Shown one piece after another: positions 54,775 through 64,000 of a stretch of 64,000 bases of DNA. Under the pieces are notes generated by a model. It was given only the letters and a program-made list of their open reading frames with translations. It did not search any database and was not told where the DNA came from. A program made the position numbers and the translations under genes. The stretch lies in the NCBI GenBank assembly GCA_937921505.1, contig CAKZUB010000049.1, positions 43,546 to 107,545 on the forward strand, written 5' to 3'. The DNA is from an uncultured Clostridia bacterium (GTDB lineage: Bacteria > Bacillota > Clostridia > Lachnospirales > Cellulosilyticaceae). Within the stretch, counting starts at the first letter, position 1. Every line of letters begins with the position of its first letter.

Positions 54775-55467
54775 TTATTTTTGCCCATAATAGGCATTTT
54801 TGCCGTGTTTTCTTAAATAGTGCTTGTTTAAAAGATTTTTTTGCATGCTGGTTTTTGCATTATTAAGAAGTAGCGCTGTATTAAAGGCCATTTTGCTGAC
54901 TTCTTCTAAGACAACCGAATGATAAACTGCGTCTTTTGCATCTTTTCCCCAAGTAAAAGGGCCATGTTCTTTGACCAAAACAGCTGGAATGTCCATTGGA
55001 TTAATATCCTTAAAAGCCTCAACGATTACTTTTCCAGTTTCTTCTTCATAAGCCCCTGCAATTTCTTCTGGTGTCATGCTTCTTGTACAAGGAATTGCTC
55101 CATAAAAATAATCTGCATGGGTAGTACCTAGGGCACTCACTTCTTTGCCTGCTTGTGCAAAGCTTGTTGCCATTAAAGAATGTGTGTGTACAATCCCCCC
55201 AATTTCAGAAAAAGCTTTATAAAGAACTAAATGAGTTGCTGTATCTGAGGAAGGCATATAATTACCTTCAACAATGTTTCCTTCTAAATCTATAACTACC
55301 ATATCTTCAGCTTTTAGCTCATTATACTCTACTCCGCTTGGCTTAATCACAACAAGTCCTTTTTCTCTGTCTATTCCACTTGCATTGCCCCATGTATAAA
55401 CTACAAGTCCACGTTTTTGAAGTTCCAAATTAGCTTCAAACACTTCTTTTTTTAAATTTTCTAACAT
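54775..55467 (-). CDS. araD: L-ribulose-5-phosphate 4-epimerase
   Basis: The 230-residue class II aldolase-fold enzyme converts L-ribulose 5-phosphate to D-xylulose 5-phosphate. [24 protein letters not shown] and metal ligands in [15 protein letters not shown] (HTH) and [12 protein letters not shown], then EHGPFTWG, match AraD. It lies 41 nt upstream of araM and 183 nt after the kinase, with a terminator in that gap. Confidence 0.95.
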   Translation of the reverse strand: MLENLKKEVFEANLELQKRGLVVYTWGNASGIDREKGLVVIKPSGVEYNELKAEDMVVIDLEGNIVEGNYMPSSDTATHLVLYKAFSEIGGIVHTHSLMATSFAQAGKEVSALGTTHADYFYGAIPCTRSMTPEEIAGAYEEETGKVIVEAFKDINPMDIPAVLVKEHGPFTWGKDAKDAVYHSVVLEEVSKMAFNTALLLNNAKTSMQKNLLNKHYLRKHGKNAYYGQK

Positions 55468-55535
55468 AAATTATCTCCTTATTTTTAATTTTTGCTCTCA
55501 CGCAATTTCCTTAATTTAAAAATTTTCCAACCAGA

Positions 55536-55586
55536 TAAAAAATGATAGAGGCATACTCTAGTATCCCTAAGTATTTCCTCTATCAT
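55536..55586 (-). terminator. Terminator between the kinase and araD
   Basis: ATGATAGAGG / CCTCTATCAT form a 10-bp stem (55577-55586 with 55542-55551), with an inner ATACT/AGTAT extension. On the minus strand TTTTTT follows. It probably reduces araD-araM expression relative to araA and the kinase. Confidence 0.8.
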
Positions 55587-55650
55587 CTCTTAAATGTTTA
55601 TAATAATTTTTCTTATAAGTTGAATAATCTTTGTGTTTTATCTTGATTAA

Positions 55651-57252
55651 CTATTTAAGATTGTCTACAGCAGCTCTTTCAATTGCCAGCCCCTTTGTGT
55701 AACGCTTCATAAATTCATCAAATCCCTTTACATCTTTAGAATCTGGATTCATCTTTGTACCAACTTTTCCTGCAAATATTTTCTGTGCTAAATAATTCTC
55801 CAATGTCTCATTTTCAGCTTTGTTAAGCATGAAAGATGCAAGCAGTGCAATTCCCCATGCGCCACCTTCACCAGCAGTTTCCATAACAGAAACCGGAGCA
55901 TCTATAGCTGCAGCCATAATCTTTTGTCCTACATCTTTAGTCTTAAATAAACCACCGTGACCTAATATTTCATCAAGCTTAACGTCTTCCTCTTTAAGAA
56001 GAATATCCAAACCAGTTTTTAGTGCACCGAGTGATGTAAATAAATGCACACGCATGAAATTAGCTAAGTTAAATTTACTTTCTGCCGAGCGTACAAATAA
56101 TGGGCGACCTTCTTCAAAATGAGTTATATGTTCACCTGAGAAATAATTATAGGCCAATAGTCCACCGCAATCTGCATCTCCTTCAAGTGCCTTATGATAC
56201 AAAGTTGCAAACAACTTATCCATATTAACTTCTACGCCCATTGCTTCTGAAAACTCTTTAAATATCCCAACCCATGCATTAAGGTCTGATGTGCAGTTGT
56301 TACAGTGAACCATAGCGACTAAACTCCCTGCAGGCGTTGTAACTAAATCTATTTCCTCATAGGCTTTTGACAAATCCTTTTCAAGCACAACCATTGCAAA
56401 AACAGAAGTTCCAGCTGAAATATTACCAGTACGCTGTGCAATGCTATTCGTTGCAACCATACCTGTTCCTGCATCACCTTCTGGAGGGCAAAGCGGAATG
56501 CCTGATCTAAGCTCTCCAGTAATATCTAAAAGTTTTGCACCTTCTTCTGTAAGAACACCCGCATTTTCACCAGCGACTAAAACTTTTGGCAGAATATCAT
56601 CAAGTTTCCATGAGAAGTTTTTAGAAGCAATTAGTTCATTAAATTGATTAACCATTTTTGCATTATAATTTTTTGTAGCACTGTCAACCGGGAACATTCC
56701 TGATGCTTCACCAACACCTATAACTTTTTGACCTGTTAGTTTCCAATGTACATATCCTTCTAATGTTGTTTGAAAGCTGATATCAGCTACATGCTCTTCC
56801 CCATTTAAAATAGCTTGATAAAGATGAGCAATGCTCCATCTTTGAGGAATATGGAAGTTAAAAAGTTTAGTCAATTCTTCTGAAGCTTTTTCAGTAATAG
56901 TATTACGCCATGTGCGAAACGGTACTAAAAGTTCGTCCTCTTTGCTAAAAACCATATAACCATGCATCATAGCACTAAAACCAATTGCACCAATAGTTTT
57001 AAGCGTTACGCCATATTGCTGTTTTACATCACTGGCCATCTTCTGATAACTATCTTGTATACCTTTCCAAGCATCTTCTAAGCTATAGGTCCACATATTG
57101 TTAACATAGCTATTTTCCCAATCGTGACTTCCAGAAGCGATAGGCATATTATCTTCACCTATCAGAACCGCTTTAATTCTAGTCGAACCAAGTTCAATAC
57201 CAAGCACTGTTTTCCCATCGATAATAGCATTTTTGATATCATTTGTTGCCAT
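55651..57252 (-). CDS. FGGY-family carbohydrate kinase, probable L-ribulokinase
   Basis: The 533-residue kinase has the FGGY N-terminal phosphate loop [42 protein letters not shown] and the C-terminal [19 protein letters not shown]. Its context directly after araA and before araD indicates phosphorylation of L-ribulose. It belongs to a clostridial type not closely resembling B. subtilis AraB, and I therefore give no symbol. It is 17 nt after araA with AAGGAGG upstream. Confidence 0.88.
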   Translation of the reverse strand: MATNDIKNAIIDGKTVLGIELGSTRIKAVLIGEDNMPIASGSHDWENSYVNNMWTYSLEDAWKGIQDSYQKMASDVKQQYGVTLKTIGAIGFSAMMHGYMVFSKEDELLVPFRTWRNTITEKASEELTKLFNFHIPQRWSIAHLYQAILNGEEHVADISFQTTLEGYVHWKLTGQKVIGVGEASGMFPVDSATKNYNAKMVNQFNELIASKNFSWKLDDILPKVLVAGENAGVLTEEGAKLLDITGELRSGIPLCPPEGDAGTGMVATNSIAQRTGNISAGTSVFAMVVLEKDLSKAYEEIDLVTTPAGSLVAMVHCNNCTSDLNAWVGIFKEFSEAMGVEVNMDKLFATLYHKALEGDADCGGLLAYNYFSGEHITHFEEGRPLFVRSAESKFNLANFMRVHLFTSLGALKTGLDILLKEEDVKLDEILGHGGLFKTKDVGQKIMAAAIDAPVSVMETAGEGGAWGIALLASFMLNKAENETLENYLAQKIFAGKVGTKMNPDSKDVKGFDEFMKRYTKGLAIERAAVDNLK

Positions 57253-57269
57253 AGTTAATTTGAGCCTCC

Positions 57270-58757
57270 TTATGATTTAAACTTCCAAAGCATATCGCTA
57301 AGTTGAAGTTCTTTTTTAAACTGTGTAATATGTGTATCTTTATTAATAACTACATATTCTATTCCCATCATATCTGCCCAGTCAATCAGGTCTTCTGTTG
57401 TTACTTCATAGGAGAAAACTGTATGATGTGCGCCACCTGCATAAATCCACGCTTCTGCTGATACGCTCATAGAAGGCTGTGGTTTCCAAAGCACGCTAGC
57501 TACTGGTAATTTTGGCATTTTTTGTGGCAGTTCAACAGCTTCTACTTCTAGGATAATAAGTCTCATTCTGCCGCCCATGTCAATAAGAGATGCGCATACA
57601 GCATCACCTGGCTTGCCTTCAAATACAATTCTAGCAGGTGCTTCTTTACCGCCAATTCCTAGCGCATGAACTTCTATTCTAGGTTTATCTGCTGCAATAG
57701 TTGGACACACTTCTAACATATGTGCACCAAGTATCATTTCATTACCTGGTTCAAAATGATAAGTATAATCCTCCATAAAAGATGTACCTTTATTATTAGC
57801 TATAAGTTTCATGACTCTTGTAAGGGCCGCTGTTTTCCAATCTCCTTCTCCGCCAAAACCATAGCCCGCTTCCATCATTCTTTGAGTTGCAAGACCAGGT
57901 AATTGTTTCATACCATGAAGCACTTGGAAACTATCTGTAAAGGCCCCAAATCCACCTTCTTCTAATAAAGCTTTCATAGCGATTTCAATTTTCCCTTGAT
58001 ATCTTATAGATTCATATGAATCTTTGTGGGCAAGTACTTTTTCATCTATTGTATACTCAGCTTTATAAACTTCCATGAGTGCATCTACTTCTTGCTCTGT
58101 TACAGCATTCATGCGTTCTACTAAGTCGCCTATACCATACGAGTTAATAGACCAGCCAAATTTGATTTGTGCTTCTACTTTATCTCCTTCGGTTACTGCT
58201 ACTTCTCTCATATTATCATCAAATCTTAAAACCTTAAGATCTCTGCCCATAAAAGCAACAACTGCTATATTCATCCATTTACCAATACGTTTGACTGTTT
58301 GAGTATCTTGATAGTGACCTGCAATAACCTTTCTTGCGATTCCCATACGTGTTGCAATAAATCCATGTTCACGATCTCCATGTGCTGATTGATTGGTGTT
58401 CATAAAATCCATATCAATTGTATCCCATGGAATATCTCTGTTAAATTGTGTATTTAAGTGAAGCATAGGCTTGTTTAATTGTTTAAGACCATTAATCCAC
58501 ATTTTAGAAGGAGAAAAGGTATGCATCCAAGTGATAATACCCGCACATGTACTATCTGCATTAGCTGCAATACAAAGTTCTGTAATTTCATCCGGTGTTT
58601 TAACTGTTGGTTTCCAGACTATTTCATAAGTAATATCTTGTGATTGATTTAAAGATTCTACTATTTTTCTTGAATTACTTGCTACTTCTTTGAGTGTTTC
58701 TTCTCCGTAAAGATGCTGACTTCCTGTAACAAACCAAAATACGTATTTCTTCATCAT
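57270..58757 (-). CDS. araA: L-arabinose isomerase
   Basis: The 495-residue enzyme converts L-arabinose to L-ribulose. [16 protein letters not shown] at the N terminus, [32 protein letters not shown] and [13 protein letters not shown] contain the family's conserved metal-binding Glu/His residues. The start has GAAGGAG upstream. It is the first gene of the arabinose operon, behind a strong sigma-A-type promoter that carries repeated operator-like sites. Confidence 0.97.
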   Translation of the reverse strand: MMKKYVFWFVTGSQHLYGEETLKEVASNSRKIVESLNQSQDITYEIVWKPTVKTPDEITELCIAANADSTCAGIITWMHTFSPSKMWINGLKQLNKPMLHLNTQFNRDIPWDTIDMDFMNTNQSAHGDREHGFIATRMGIARKVIAGHYQDTQTVKRIGKWMNIAVVAFMGRDLKVLRFDDNMREVAVTEGDKVEAQIKFGWSINSYGIGDLVERMNAVTEQEVDALMEVYKAEYTIDEKVLAHKDSYESIRYQGKIEIAMKALLEEGGFGAFTDSFQVLHGMKQLPGLATQRMMEAGYGFGGEGDWKTAALTRVMKLIANNKGTSFMEDYTYHFEPGNEMILGAHMLEVCPTIAADKPRIEVHALGIGGKEAPARIVFEGKPGDAVCASLIDMGGRMRLIILEVEAVELPQKMPKLPVASVLWKPQPSMSVSAEAWIYAGGAHHTVFSYEVTTEDLIDWADMMGIEYVVINKDTHITQFKKELQLSDMLWKFKS

Positions 58758-58813
58758 ATAGCTTCACTCCTTCATGTTATCTTCTTATATTTTTATAAAG
58801 ATTTAATAATGCT

Positions 58814-58842
58814 ATTATAATACACGTTTAGTAAATTTTCAA
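58814..58842 (-). promoter_or_regulatory. Sigma-A promoter of the ara operon
   Basis: Read leftward, TTGAAA (58842-58837) and TATAAT (58819-58814) are separated by exactly 17 nt. The spacer contains one of the TTTA-S-TAAA sites (TTTACTAAA), so a repressor bound there would block polymerase. Confidence 0.8.
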
Positions 58843-58876
58843 CTTGTTTAGTAAATTTTTTTATATTGTTTACTAC
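58826..58876. promoter_or_regulatory. Repeated operator-like sites in the ara divergent promoter
   Basis: GTTTAGTAAATTTT occurs twice (58826-58839 and 58846-58859), exactly 20 bp apart. A related GTTTACTAC lies at 58868-58876. The core TTTA(G/C)TAAA is a 9-bp near-palindrome. Location between araA and the LacI-type gene suggests these are its operators. Confidence 0.6.
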
Positions 58877-58883
58877 TTTCTAT

Positions 58884-58911
58884 TTGCTTATAATTATCTA
58901 TATGGTATACT
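58884..58911 (+). promoter_or_regulatory. Promoter of the LacI-type regulator gene
   Basis: TTGCTT (58884-58889) and TATACT (58906-58911) with a 16-nt spacer lie 34 nt before the regulator's ATG. TATACTAAA at the -10 resembles the operator core, hinting at autoregulation. Confidence 0.5.
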
Positions 58912-58944
58912 AAATACATTATTTATACATTGGAGGTTATCAGC

Positions 58945-59949
58945 ATGGCAACCATAAGAGATATAGCAAAGCTTGCAGAGGTATCTCCTGCAACTGTATC
59001 TAGAGTTTTAAATCTTGATGAAACCATTAGCGTATCGTTAGAAACTAAAAAAAGAATATTTGAAGTGGCAGAAAACCTTTCCTATCAAAAACCTGTTCGT
59101 ACGCCCAAATCAACTTCAAATGTTTTAAATATAGGTCTTATTCATTGTTGTAATGAACTTGAAGAGCTTAATGATCCTTATTTTTTATCTATTCGTATCG
59201 GCATAGATGAAGAGTGCAAGACCAGTAATCTCAACTTAATTAAGATATATAAAGATGATGTTCTTGCTAGTCATTTTCCATTAGAAAGCTTTGATGGTAT
59301 TATTTTACTCGGCAGATTTGAAGAAAATCAAATGAATAGTTTTAAAAAATATTCAAATAATATGGTTTTTGTACATGGTACATCTCCTCGTTTTGAATTT
59401 GACAGCGTACAGGTAGATTTCAGACAAATTACGCGTGATGTGTTAGATTATCTTCTAGACAAAGGGCATACTAAGATAGCTTATATCGGAGGACGTGAAA
59501 AAGTGATTGGAGCCAATGACCTGTCAACAGATGACAGAGAAAGTGAATTTATAGATTATCTGACTAAATTAAATCGCTATAATCCTTCTTATATACGTGT
59601 GGGACACTATGATTTTAAAGATGGCTATGAGCTGATGCATACTTTGATTAAAGATAATAAAAATGATTTGCCCTCCTGCGTTTTTATGGCCAGTGACTCT
59701 TTAGCAATAGGAGGCATACGTGCACTTAATGAATTGGGTCTTAATATTCCAAATGATATCTCTATCATAGGCTGCAATGATATCCCTGCTTGCAAGTATA
59801 CTTCGCCAACACTCTCTACCATTAAAATTTATACTAAATTTATGGGAGAGCTCGGTGTGAAACTATTGCTCGAACAAATTAATGACGTACGAAAAGAAAA
59901 AATTAAGGTAGTTATTCCTCATAAACTTATTGTAAGAGAAAGTTGCTAA
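58945..59949 (+). CDS. LacI/GalR-family regulator, probable arabinose repressor
   Basis: The 334-residue protein starts at the ATG at 58945, eight bases after GGAGG. The N-terminal HTH (ATIRDIAKLAEVSPATVSRV) and hinge are typical of LacI/GalR proteins. A periplasmic-binding-protein-like sensor follows, with KGHTKIAYIGG and FMASDSLAIGGIRALNELG, and the C-terminal IKVVIPHKLIVRESC. It is divergent from araA. Firmicutes usually control ara genes with a GntR-LacI chimera (AraR); here the DNA-binding part is LacI-type. Confidence 0.88.
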   Translation: MATIRDIAKLAEVSPATVSRVLNLDETISVSLETKKRIFEVAENLSYQKPVRTPKSTSNVLNIGLIHCCNELEELNDPYFLSIRIGIDEECKTSNLNLIKIYKDDVLASHFPLESFDGIILLGRFEENQMNSFKKYSNNMVFVHGTSPRFEFDSVQVDFRQITRDVLDYLLDKGHTKIAYIGGREKVIGANDLSTDDRESEFIDYLTKLNRYNPSYIRVGHYDFKDGYELMHTLIKDNKNDLPSCVFMASDSLAIGGIRALNELGLNIPNDISIIGCNDIPACKYTSPTLSTIKIYTKFMGELGVKLLLEQINDVRKEKIKVVIPHKLIVRESC

Positions 59950-60084
59950 AGCTTTATTTTACAAGTCTTAAATAATATATAAAAAAACCTTTACATTTTT
60001 TAATTTTTAGTCGATATATTTAATATACTGAATCTATATACTTAAGTTAAGGCTATTGAATTTGATAATGAAAAGAGGGATAGT

Positions 60085-61104
60085 ATGCAAAAAATCATAT
60101 TACCTATATCCAAATGTATTCCTGGAATGGTAACCGCTCAACCTATAGTTGACATGCAAACAGGTGTAATAATCATAGGGCAAAATCAAGAACTAACTAA
60201 AGACAATTTGCAAAATATCAATAAATTCATTCATACGGATATATGGGTTTATCTAGATTCTTTTAATAAAGTATGGAATCTTCCTCCTGAGACTATCGAA
60301 AATTATAAAAAATATAGTAATGCACTTACAAATGTTATAGGTAACCTCACGCCACCAGATGATGAAAGTTTTAAAGAATTTGAAGAATTATGTGATCACC
60401 TTTCTTCTGATTTCAACCAAAATCATACTTTGCTTGGCTGTACCAATCTCATCAAACAATTAGATTATACTACTTATACTCATTCGTTAAATGTCGCTTT
60501 TTTATCTAAGCTCATATGTAGGTGGACAGGTGTTGATAAAGAAACTTCACTTAATGTTACTAAAGCAGCATTGCTTCATGATATAGGAGGTATTAACCTT
60601 GCTTTTGATATGATTAATAAAACAGATAATCTTTCTTTTGATGAACGTGCTGAATATGAAAAACACCCTATTTACAGCTACAATATAGTAAGTAAAATGC
60701 AAGACTTAGATTCTTCTATCTGTAAAGGAATCCTCGCCCATCATGAAAGATGTGACGGAACAGGCTTTCCACTTAAACTTACGTCCCCTTATATTAATAA
60801 TGTAGCCAAAATAATAAGTATTGCAGACCGTTATGAAATACTTAGAAAAAAACATCATATATTTGACACACTTAAGATTCTACTAACAGATGATCTTACA
60901 AAATTTGATCCTAATATGCTCCTTACTTTCTGCAATAATATTGCTAATTATTACATTGGAGTATTTGTAACTCTTAATACTGGTGAAATCGGAGAGGTAG
61001 TATTTGTCAACCCTAAGTGTATTTATAGACCTATGATAAAAATTAATGAAAAGTTCATTAATCTTTACGAGTCTCCAACTATTACAATTGTTGATATAGA
61101 ATAA
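60085..61104 (+). CDS. HD-GYP domain protein, probable c-di-GMP phosphodiesterase
   Basis: The 339-residue protein has an N-terminal region (ISKCIPGMVTAQPIVD) of the kind often found before HD-GYP domains, and an HD-GYP domain from about residue 125. Metal ligands His133, His165/Asp166 (LLHDIGG), His194 and HHE 219-221 are present. The GYP signature reads DGTGFP instead of DGSGYP. The usual Lys of the HDxGK motif is replaced (HDIGGINL). It should degrade c-di-GMP, with altered signature residues leaving activity open. No membrane segment or receiver domain is seen. Confidence 0.85.
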   Translation: MQKIILPISKCIPGMVTAQPIVDMQTGVIIIGQNQELTKDNLQNINKFIHTDIWVYLDSFNKVWNLPPETIENYKKYSNALTNVIGNLTPPDDESFKEFEELCDHLSSDFNQNHTLLGCTNLIKQLDYTTYTHSLNVAFLSKLICRWTGVDKETSLNVTKAALLHDIGGINLAFDMINKTDNLSFDERAEYEKHPIYSYNIVSKMQDLDSSICKGILAHHERCDGTGFPLKLTSPYINNVAKIISIADRYEILRKKHHIFDTLKILLTDDLTKFDPNMLLTFCNNIANYYIGVFVTLNTGEIGEVVFVNPKCIYRPMIKINEKFINLYESPTITIVDIE

Positions 61105-61109
61105 CAAAA

Positions 61110-61155
61110 AGTCCTAAAGGTTTGTGAAAATTCATAACCCTTTAGGACTCTTTTT
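61110..61155. terminator. Bidirectional terminator
   Basis: AGTCCTAAAGG and CCTTTAGGACT form an 11-bp stem followed by CTTTTT on plus and TTTTTG on minus, between convergent genes. Confidence 0.8.
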
Positions 61156-61182
61156 AAATTAAACTAGATTATAATTGCTATT

Positions 61183-62178
61183 TCAGCATAACTCATCTGC
61201 TGGAAATACAACCTTTAACTGTTGACGTACTTCATCTAACAGTGTCATAACATTATAAGCTAAATCTAAGCTATATAGCTTAGATTCTAATTTATTACTC
61301 ATCACTGTATCTACGAACTCTCTTGCCTCATAATACATTGAATCATACGTTATATCGGTACTTAACAATACCACCCTTTCTCCTTTTTTTCTAAGTTCAA
61401 TACGTGTTGGCGAAGATATTGCATCAATCCATAAGCTGCCTTCTTCTCCCATAATCTCACTGCCTAAACTAGAGTCGTTTATTTTAGAATACACTACTAC
61501 AGCTTCCTTATCTTCGTATTCTAAAAGTATATTGCCGCTTCCATCAATACCATTACTTAGCTTATGCGCGCTGCATTGCAGTGATTTTGGCATACCAAAT
61601 AAATCAATACAAGGGTACACACAATAAATCCCTATATCCATCAGTGCACCTGTTGAAAACTTTGGATTAAAAATATTTGGATTTTCACCTCTTAAGTAAG
61701 CTGGATATTTGGATGAATACTGGCAAAAGTTAAATACAATTTTCCTTACTTCACCTAGCTTATCTAGATTTTCACGAATGACTTTATAGGTGGGCATAGC
61801 AAGTGGCTTCATAGCTTCCATAATAAATAATTTCTGTTTCTTAGCCTTGTCTATAAGAAGCTTTAATTGCCGTGCATTTGAAGCAAATGGTTTTTCACAT
61901 AGAACATGTTTATCATACTCTAAAGCTAAGTCTGCATGTTCAAAGTGATAAGCATTTGGTGATGCAATATAGACTGCATCAATTTCTTTAGCACTTAGCA
62001 TTTTTTTATAATCTGTAAAAACTTTATTTATATGCATCTCATTTGCAAAATCTTCTCCTGTTTTGGTGCTTCGTGAATACACTGAATGAAAAGTGATTTC
62101 TGGTATATCTTGGCATGCTCTTATAAATTTCTTAGCAATTACACTTGTTCCAACTACTCCAAAATGAATGTGCTTCAT
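61183..62178 (-). CDS. Gfo/Idh/MocA-family oxidoreductase
   Basis: The 331-residue NAD(P)-dependent sugar/inositol dehydrogenase-like protein has a Rossmann start HFGVVGTSVIAKKFIRA, the EKP motif in VLCEKPFASNARQ, and DIGIYCVYPC in the C-terminal substrate domain. The substrate cannot be read from sequence. It lies 21 nt after the CoA-disulfide-reductase-like gene and may share its transcript. Confidence 0.9.
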   Translation of the reverse strand: MKHIHFGVVGTSVIAKKFIRACQDIPEITFHSVYSRSTKTGEDFANEMHINKVFTDYKKMLSAKEIDAVYIASPNAYHFEHADLALEYDKHVLCEKPFASNARQLKLLIDKAKKQKLFIMEAMKPLAMPTYKVIRENLDKLGEVRKIVFNFCQYSSKYPAYLRGENPNIFNPKFSTGALMDIGIYCVYPCIDLFGMPKSLQCSAHKLSNGIDGSGNILLEYEDKEAVVVYSKINDSSLGSEIMGEEGSLWIDAISSPTRIELRKKGERVVLLSTDITYDSMYYEAREFVDTVMSNKLESKLYSLDLAYNVMTLLDEVRQQLKVVFPADELC

Positions 62179-62199
62179 TTGCTTCCTCCCGATGACTCA

Positions 62200-63855
62200 T
62201 TATTTATAAATTTGTGGTTTGAATTGCAGTGCTTGAATAGTCTTATAACCACCTGTGATATTTTTGCACTTAAATCCAGCTTGTTTAAGGATTCTCTCCG
62301 CCACATAAGCTCTAAGACCTACTGCACAGTGTATCCAATATTCTTTGTTGATATCTAGTTTATCTAGATTTTCTCTTAATTCATTGACATTAATATGAAA
62401 GGAGCCCTCCACTTTTCCATGCGCTCTTTCAGCTTCTGTTCTGACGTCTAGTATAACTATTTGATCATCTTGGCTTATCTTTTTTAAGTCTCTAGGATGC
62501 ACTACATCGCTTTTACCTGTTAGTACATTTTCTGCAACATAACCTGCAAAATTAACAGGATCTTTAGCAGATCCAAATGGTGGCGCATAAGATAACTCGA
62601 GTTCAGTTAAATCATATACTCTGCCTCCTAGTCTTATAACTGTAGCCATGACATCTATCCTTTTTTCAACCCCTTCATAGCCTAGTGCCTGTGCGCCTAA
62701 TATTTTTCCACTGTCATCAAAAATTACCTTCAAAGTCATTTGACTTGCCCCTGGGTAATAACCAGCATGGTTATTTGCATGAATAATAATTGTTTTATAA
62801 GATGTTCCAAGTCGCTCTAAAATTCTCTCATTATTGCCTGTCGCAGCTAAAGTCAAGTCAAATATCTTAATAACTGAAGTTCCTTGAGTATTTTTATACG
62901 TAGTTGTAAGTCCACTTATATTATCAGCAATAATACGTCCATGTTTATTGGCTGGCCCGGCAAGTGGAATCGCTGTTTGCATACCACTTGTAAAATCCAC
63001 AACTTCTACCGCATCGCCTCCTGCATAAATACCTTTAATATTCGTTTCCATGTGTTCATTAACTAAGATATGCCCTTTTATACCAAGTATAATGTCCGTA
63101 TCTTGCAAAAAACGTGTATCTGGCGCAACACCCATTGCTGAAATAACAATGTCTGCTTTTACATATGTATTACTTTGAAGTTCTACTTCTATGCCATCAC
63201 CAATCTCATTAAAGGCATTTACGCCATCATTTAATATAAGTTTTATACCTTTATCTTCCATTTCTTTCTCAGCCACTACAACTATATCTTCGTCAAATGG
63301 CATAAGAATATGAGGGGCTGCTTCTACAAGTGTTACCTCTATCCCAGTATGTCTTAAATTCTCAGCCATTTCTACGCCTATATATCCCCCTCCAATGACA
63401 ACAGCAGATTTGATAGATCTAACCGCCAACTTAATATCATCTGTGTCTTTTATATTTCTGAGTGTAAATATCCTTTGACTCTCTATCCCTGATATATTAG
63501 GTTTTAACGGCTTAGCCCCTGGAGCTAAAACAAGAAAATCATAAGTCTCTTCATAAGTGCCTTGTTCTTTAGAATTAACTGTTACTTTTTTTGATAAAAC
63601 ATCTAGGCTTATAACTTCACTATTAACTCTTACATCAATTCTAAATCTATCTTTCATTAATTTGGGCGTCGCTACAAAAAGTTTATCTCGGTCTTCAATC
63701 ACATCTCCTATATAATAGGGAAGCCCACAGTTTGCAAAGGAAATATAATCTCCTTTTTCAAACATTATAATCTCAATATTTTCATCTAATCTTCTCAGTC
63801 TCGCCGCCGCCGAAGCGCCAGCTGCTACACCCCCTACAATAAGTGCCTTTTTCAT
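62200..63855 (-). CDS. CoA-disulfide-reductase-like flavoprotein with C-terminal rhodanese domain
   Basis: The 551-residue protein has an FAD motif VGGVAAGASAAARLRR, the active-site Cys43 in FANCGLPYYIG, an NAD-binding motif VVIGGGYIGVEMAENL and FAD motif IYAGGDAVEVV. The rhodanese domain (about 455-545) has DVRTEAERAHG and a CAVGLRAYVA loop with Cys510. This is the CoA-disulfide/polysulfide reductase (CDR-Rhd) layout; it reduces CoA or other low-molecular-weight disulfides, or polysulfide, with NAD(P)H. It starts at an ATG behind GAGGAGG. Confidence 0.92.
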   Translation of the reverse strand: MKKALIVGGVAAGASAAARLRRLDENIEIIMFEKGDYISFANCGLPYYIGDVIEDRDKLFVATPKLMKDRFRIDVRVNSEVISLDVLSKKVTVNSKEQGTYEETYDFLVLAPGAKPLKPNISGIESQRIFTLRNIKDTDDIKLAVRSIKSAVVIGGGYIGVEMAENLRHTGIEVTLVEAAPHILMPFDEDIVVVAEKEMEDKGIKLILNDGVNAFNEIGDGIEVELQSNTYVKADIVISAMGVAPDTRFLQDTDIILGIKGHILVNEHMETNIKGIYAGGDAVEVVDFTSGMQTAIPLAGPANKHGRIIADNISGLTTTYKNTQGTSVIKIFDLTLAATGNNERILERLGTSYKTIIIHANNHAGYYPGASQMTLKVIFDDSGKILGAQALGYEGVEKRIDVMATVIRLGGRVYDLTELELSYAPPFGSAKDPVNFAGYVAENVLTGKSDVVHPRDLKKISQDDQIVILDVRTEAERAHGKVEGSFHINVNELRENLDKLDINKEYWIHCAVGLRAYVAERILKQAGFKCKNITGGYKTIQALQFKPQIYK

Positions 63856-63873
63856 AACTATACCTCCTCGTAT

Positions 63874-63902
63874 AATATATTTTGTAGTCAGTTATTGAAC
63901 AA
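63874..63902 (-). promoter_or_regulatory. Promoter of the CDR-rhodanese gene
   Basis: Read leftward, TTGTTC (63902-63897) and TATATT (63879-63874) with a 17-nt spacer lie just before the gene. Upstream, an ATTTCCAGT/ACTGGAAAT inverted repeat near 63902-63952 could be a regulator site. The remaining bases to 64000 show no further feature. Confidence 0.5.
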
Positions 63903-64000
63903 TTTCCAGTAATAAAATTGACTACTTTAAAAATGAATCAACTGGAAATTTTATAAACAAAGGACTAGTCTAAGATTACCCCTATGTGCTAAAATATTTA

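Overview
The window looks like the chromosome of an anaerobic, spore-forming, low-GC Firmicute of the class Clostridia. The pointers are class III anaerobic ribonucleotide reductase, SleC/Csp spore-germination proteins, strong AGGAGG ribosome binding sites and many RNA-based switches. The overall style resembles Lachnospirales such as Cellulosilyticum, but that placement is inference. Nearly all the DNA is ordinary chromosome. I see no prophage, CRISPR array, rRNA, tRNA or intact insertion sequence.

Layout. 1-3.7 kb: a leftward type IV pilus operon (pilB-pilT-pilC, the last cut by the window edge) behind a c-di-GMP-II riboswitch with an intrinsic terminator. 3.9-5.9 kb: a lysine riboswitch in front of an NhaC-type transporter. 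6.0-6.5 kb: terminators and two copies of a long palindromic repeat. 6.5-8.3 kb: a GGGtGRT protein and a NifU-like scaffold protein. 8.4-12.6 kb: a secreted M16 peptidase and, divergently, the cortex-lytic enzyme SleC. 12.6-17.05 kb: an ABC exporter-like operon. 17.2-34.2 kb: eight consecutive leftward subtilisin-like proteins of the Csp germination family, four with intact catalytic residues and four long pseudoproteases. 34.3-37.9 kb: a DEDDh exonuclease, then nrdD-nrdG. 38-50 kb: housekeeping and transport genes, including a T-box(Asn)-asnA unit, an amidase/ferritin-like pair, ung, an Rrf2 regulator, and a yybP-ykoY (Mn2+) riboswitch in front of a CaCA exchanger. 50-53.4 kb: an AI-2E family protein and a T-box(Tyr)-controlled sodium:solute symporter. 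53.4-60 kb: an L-arabinose operon (araA, kinase, araD, araM) with a divergent LacI-type regulator and repeated operator-like sites. 60-63.9 kb: an HD-GYP protein, an oxidoreductase and a CoA-disulfide-reductase-like flavoprotein with a rhodanese domain.

How genes work together. The most remarkable region is the Csp locus. In known clostridial germination, an active Csp protease cleaves pro-SleC, and Csp pseudoproteases act as germinant sensors (CspC and CspA in C. difficile). Here four predicted proteases and four predicted pseudoproteases sit in one block near sleC. Three transcription units in the block share one promoter/5'-hairpin module. Each pseudoprotease carries an N-terminal half that looks like a second, shrunken subtilase domain. 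This looks like an expanded germinant-sensing and SleC-activating system. A second theme is c-di-GMP: a riboswitch on the pilus operon, an MshEN-type nucleotide-binding domain in PilB, and an HD-GYP phosphodiesterase. Five classical riboregulators predict or refine transporter and enzyme specificities: c-di-GMP-II, lysine, T-box(Asn), yybP-ykoY and T-box(Tyr).
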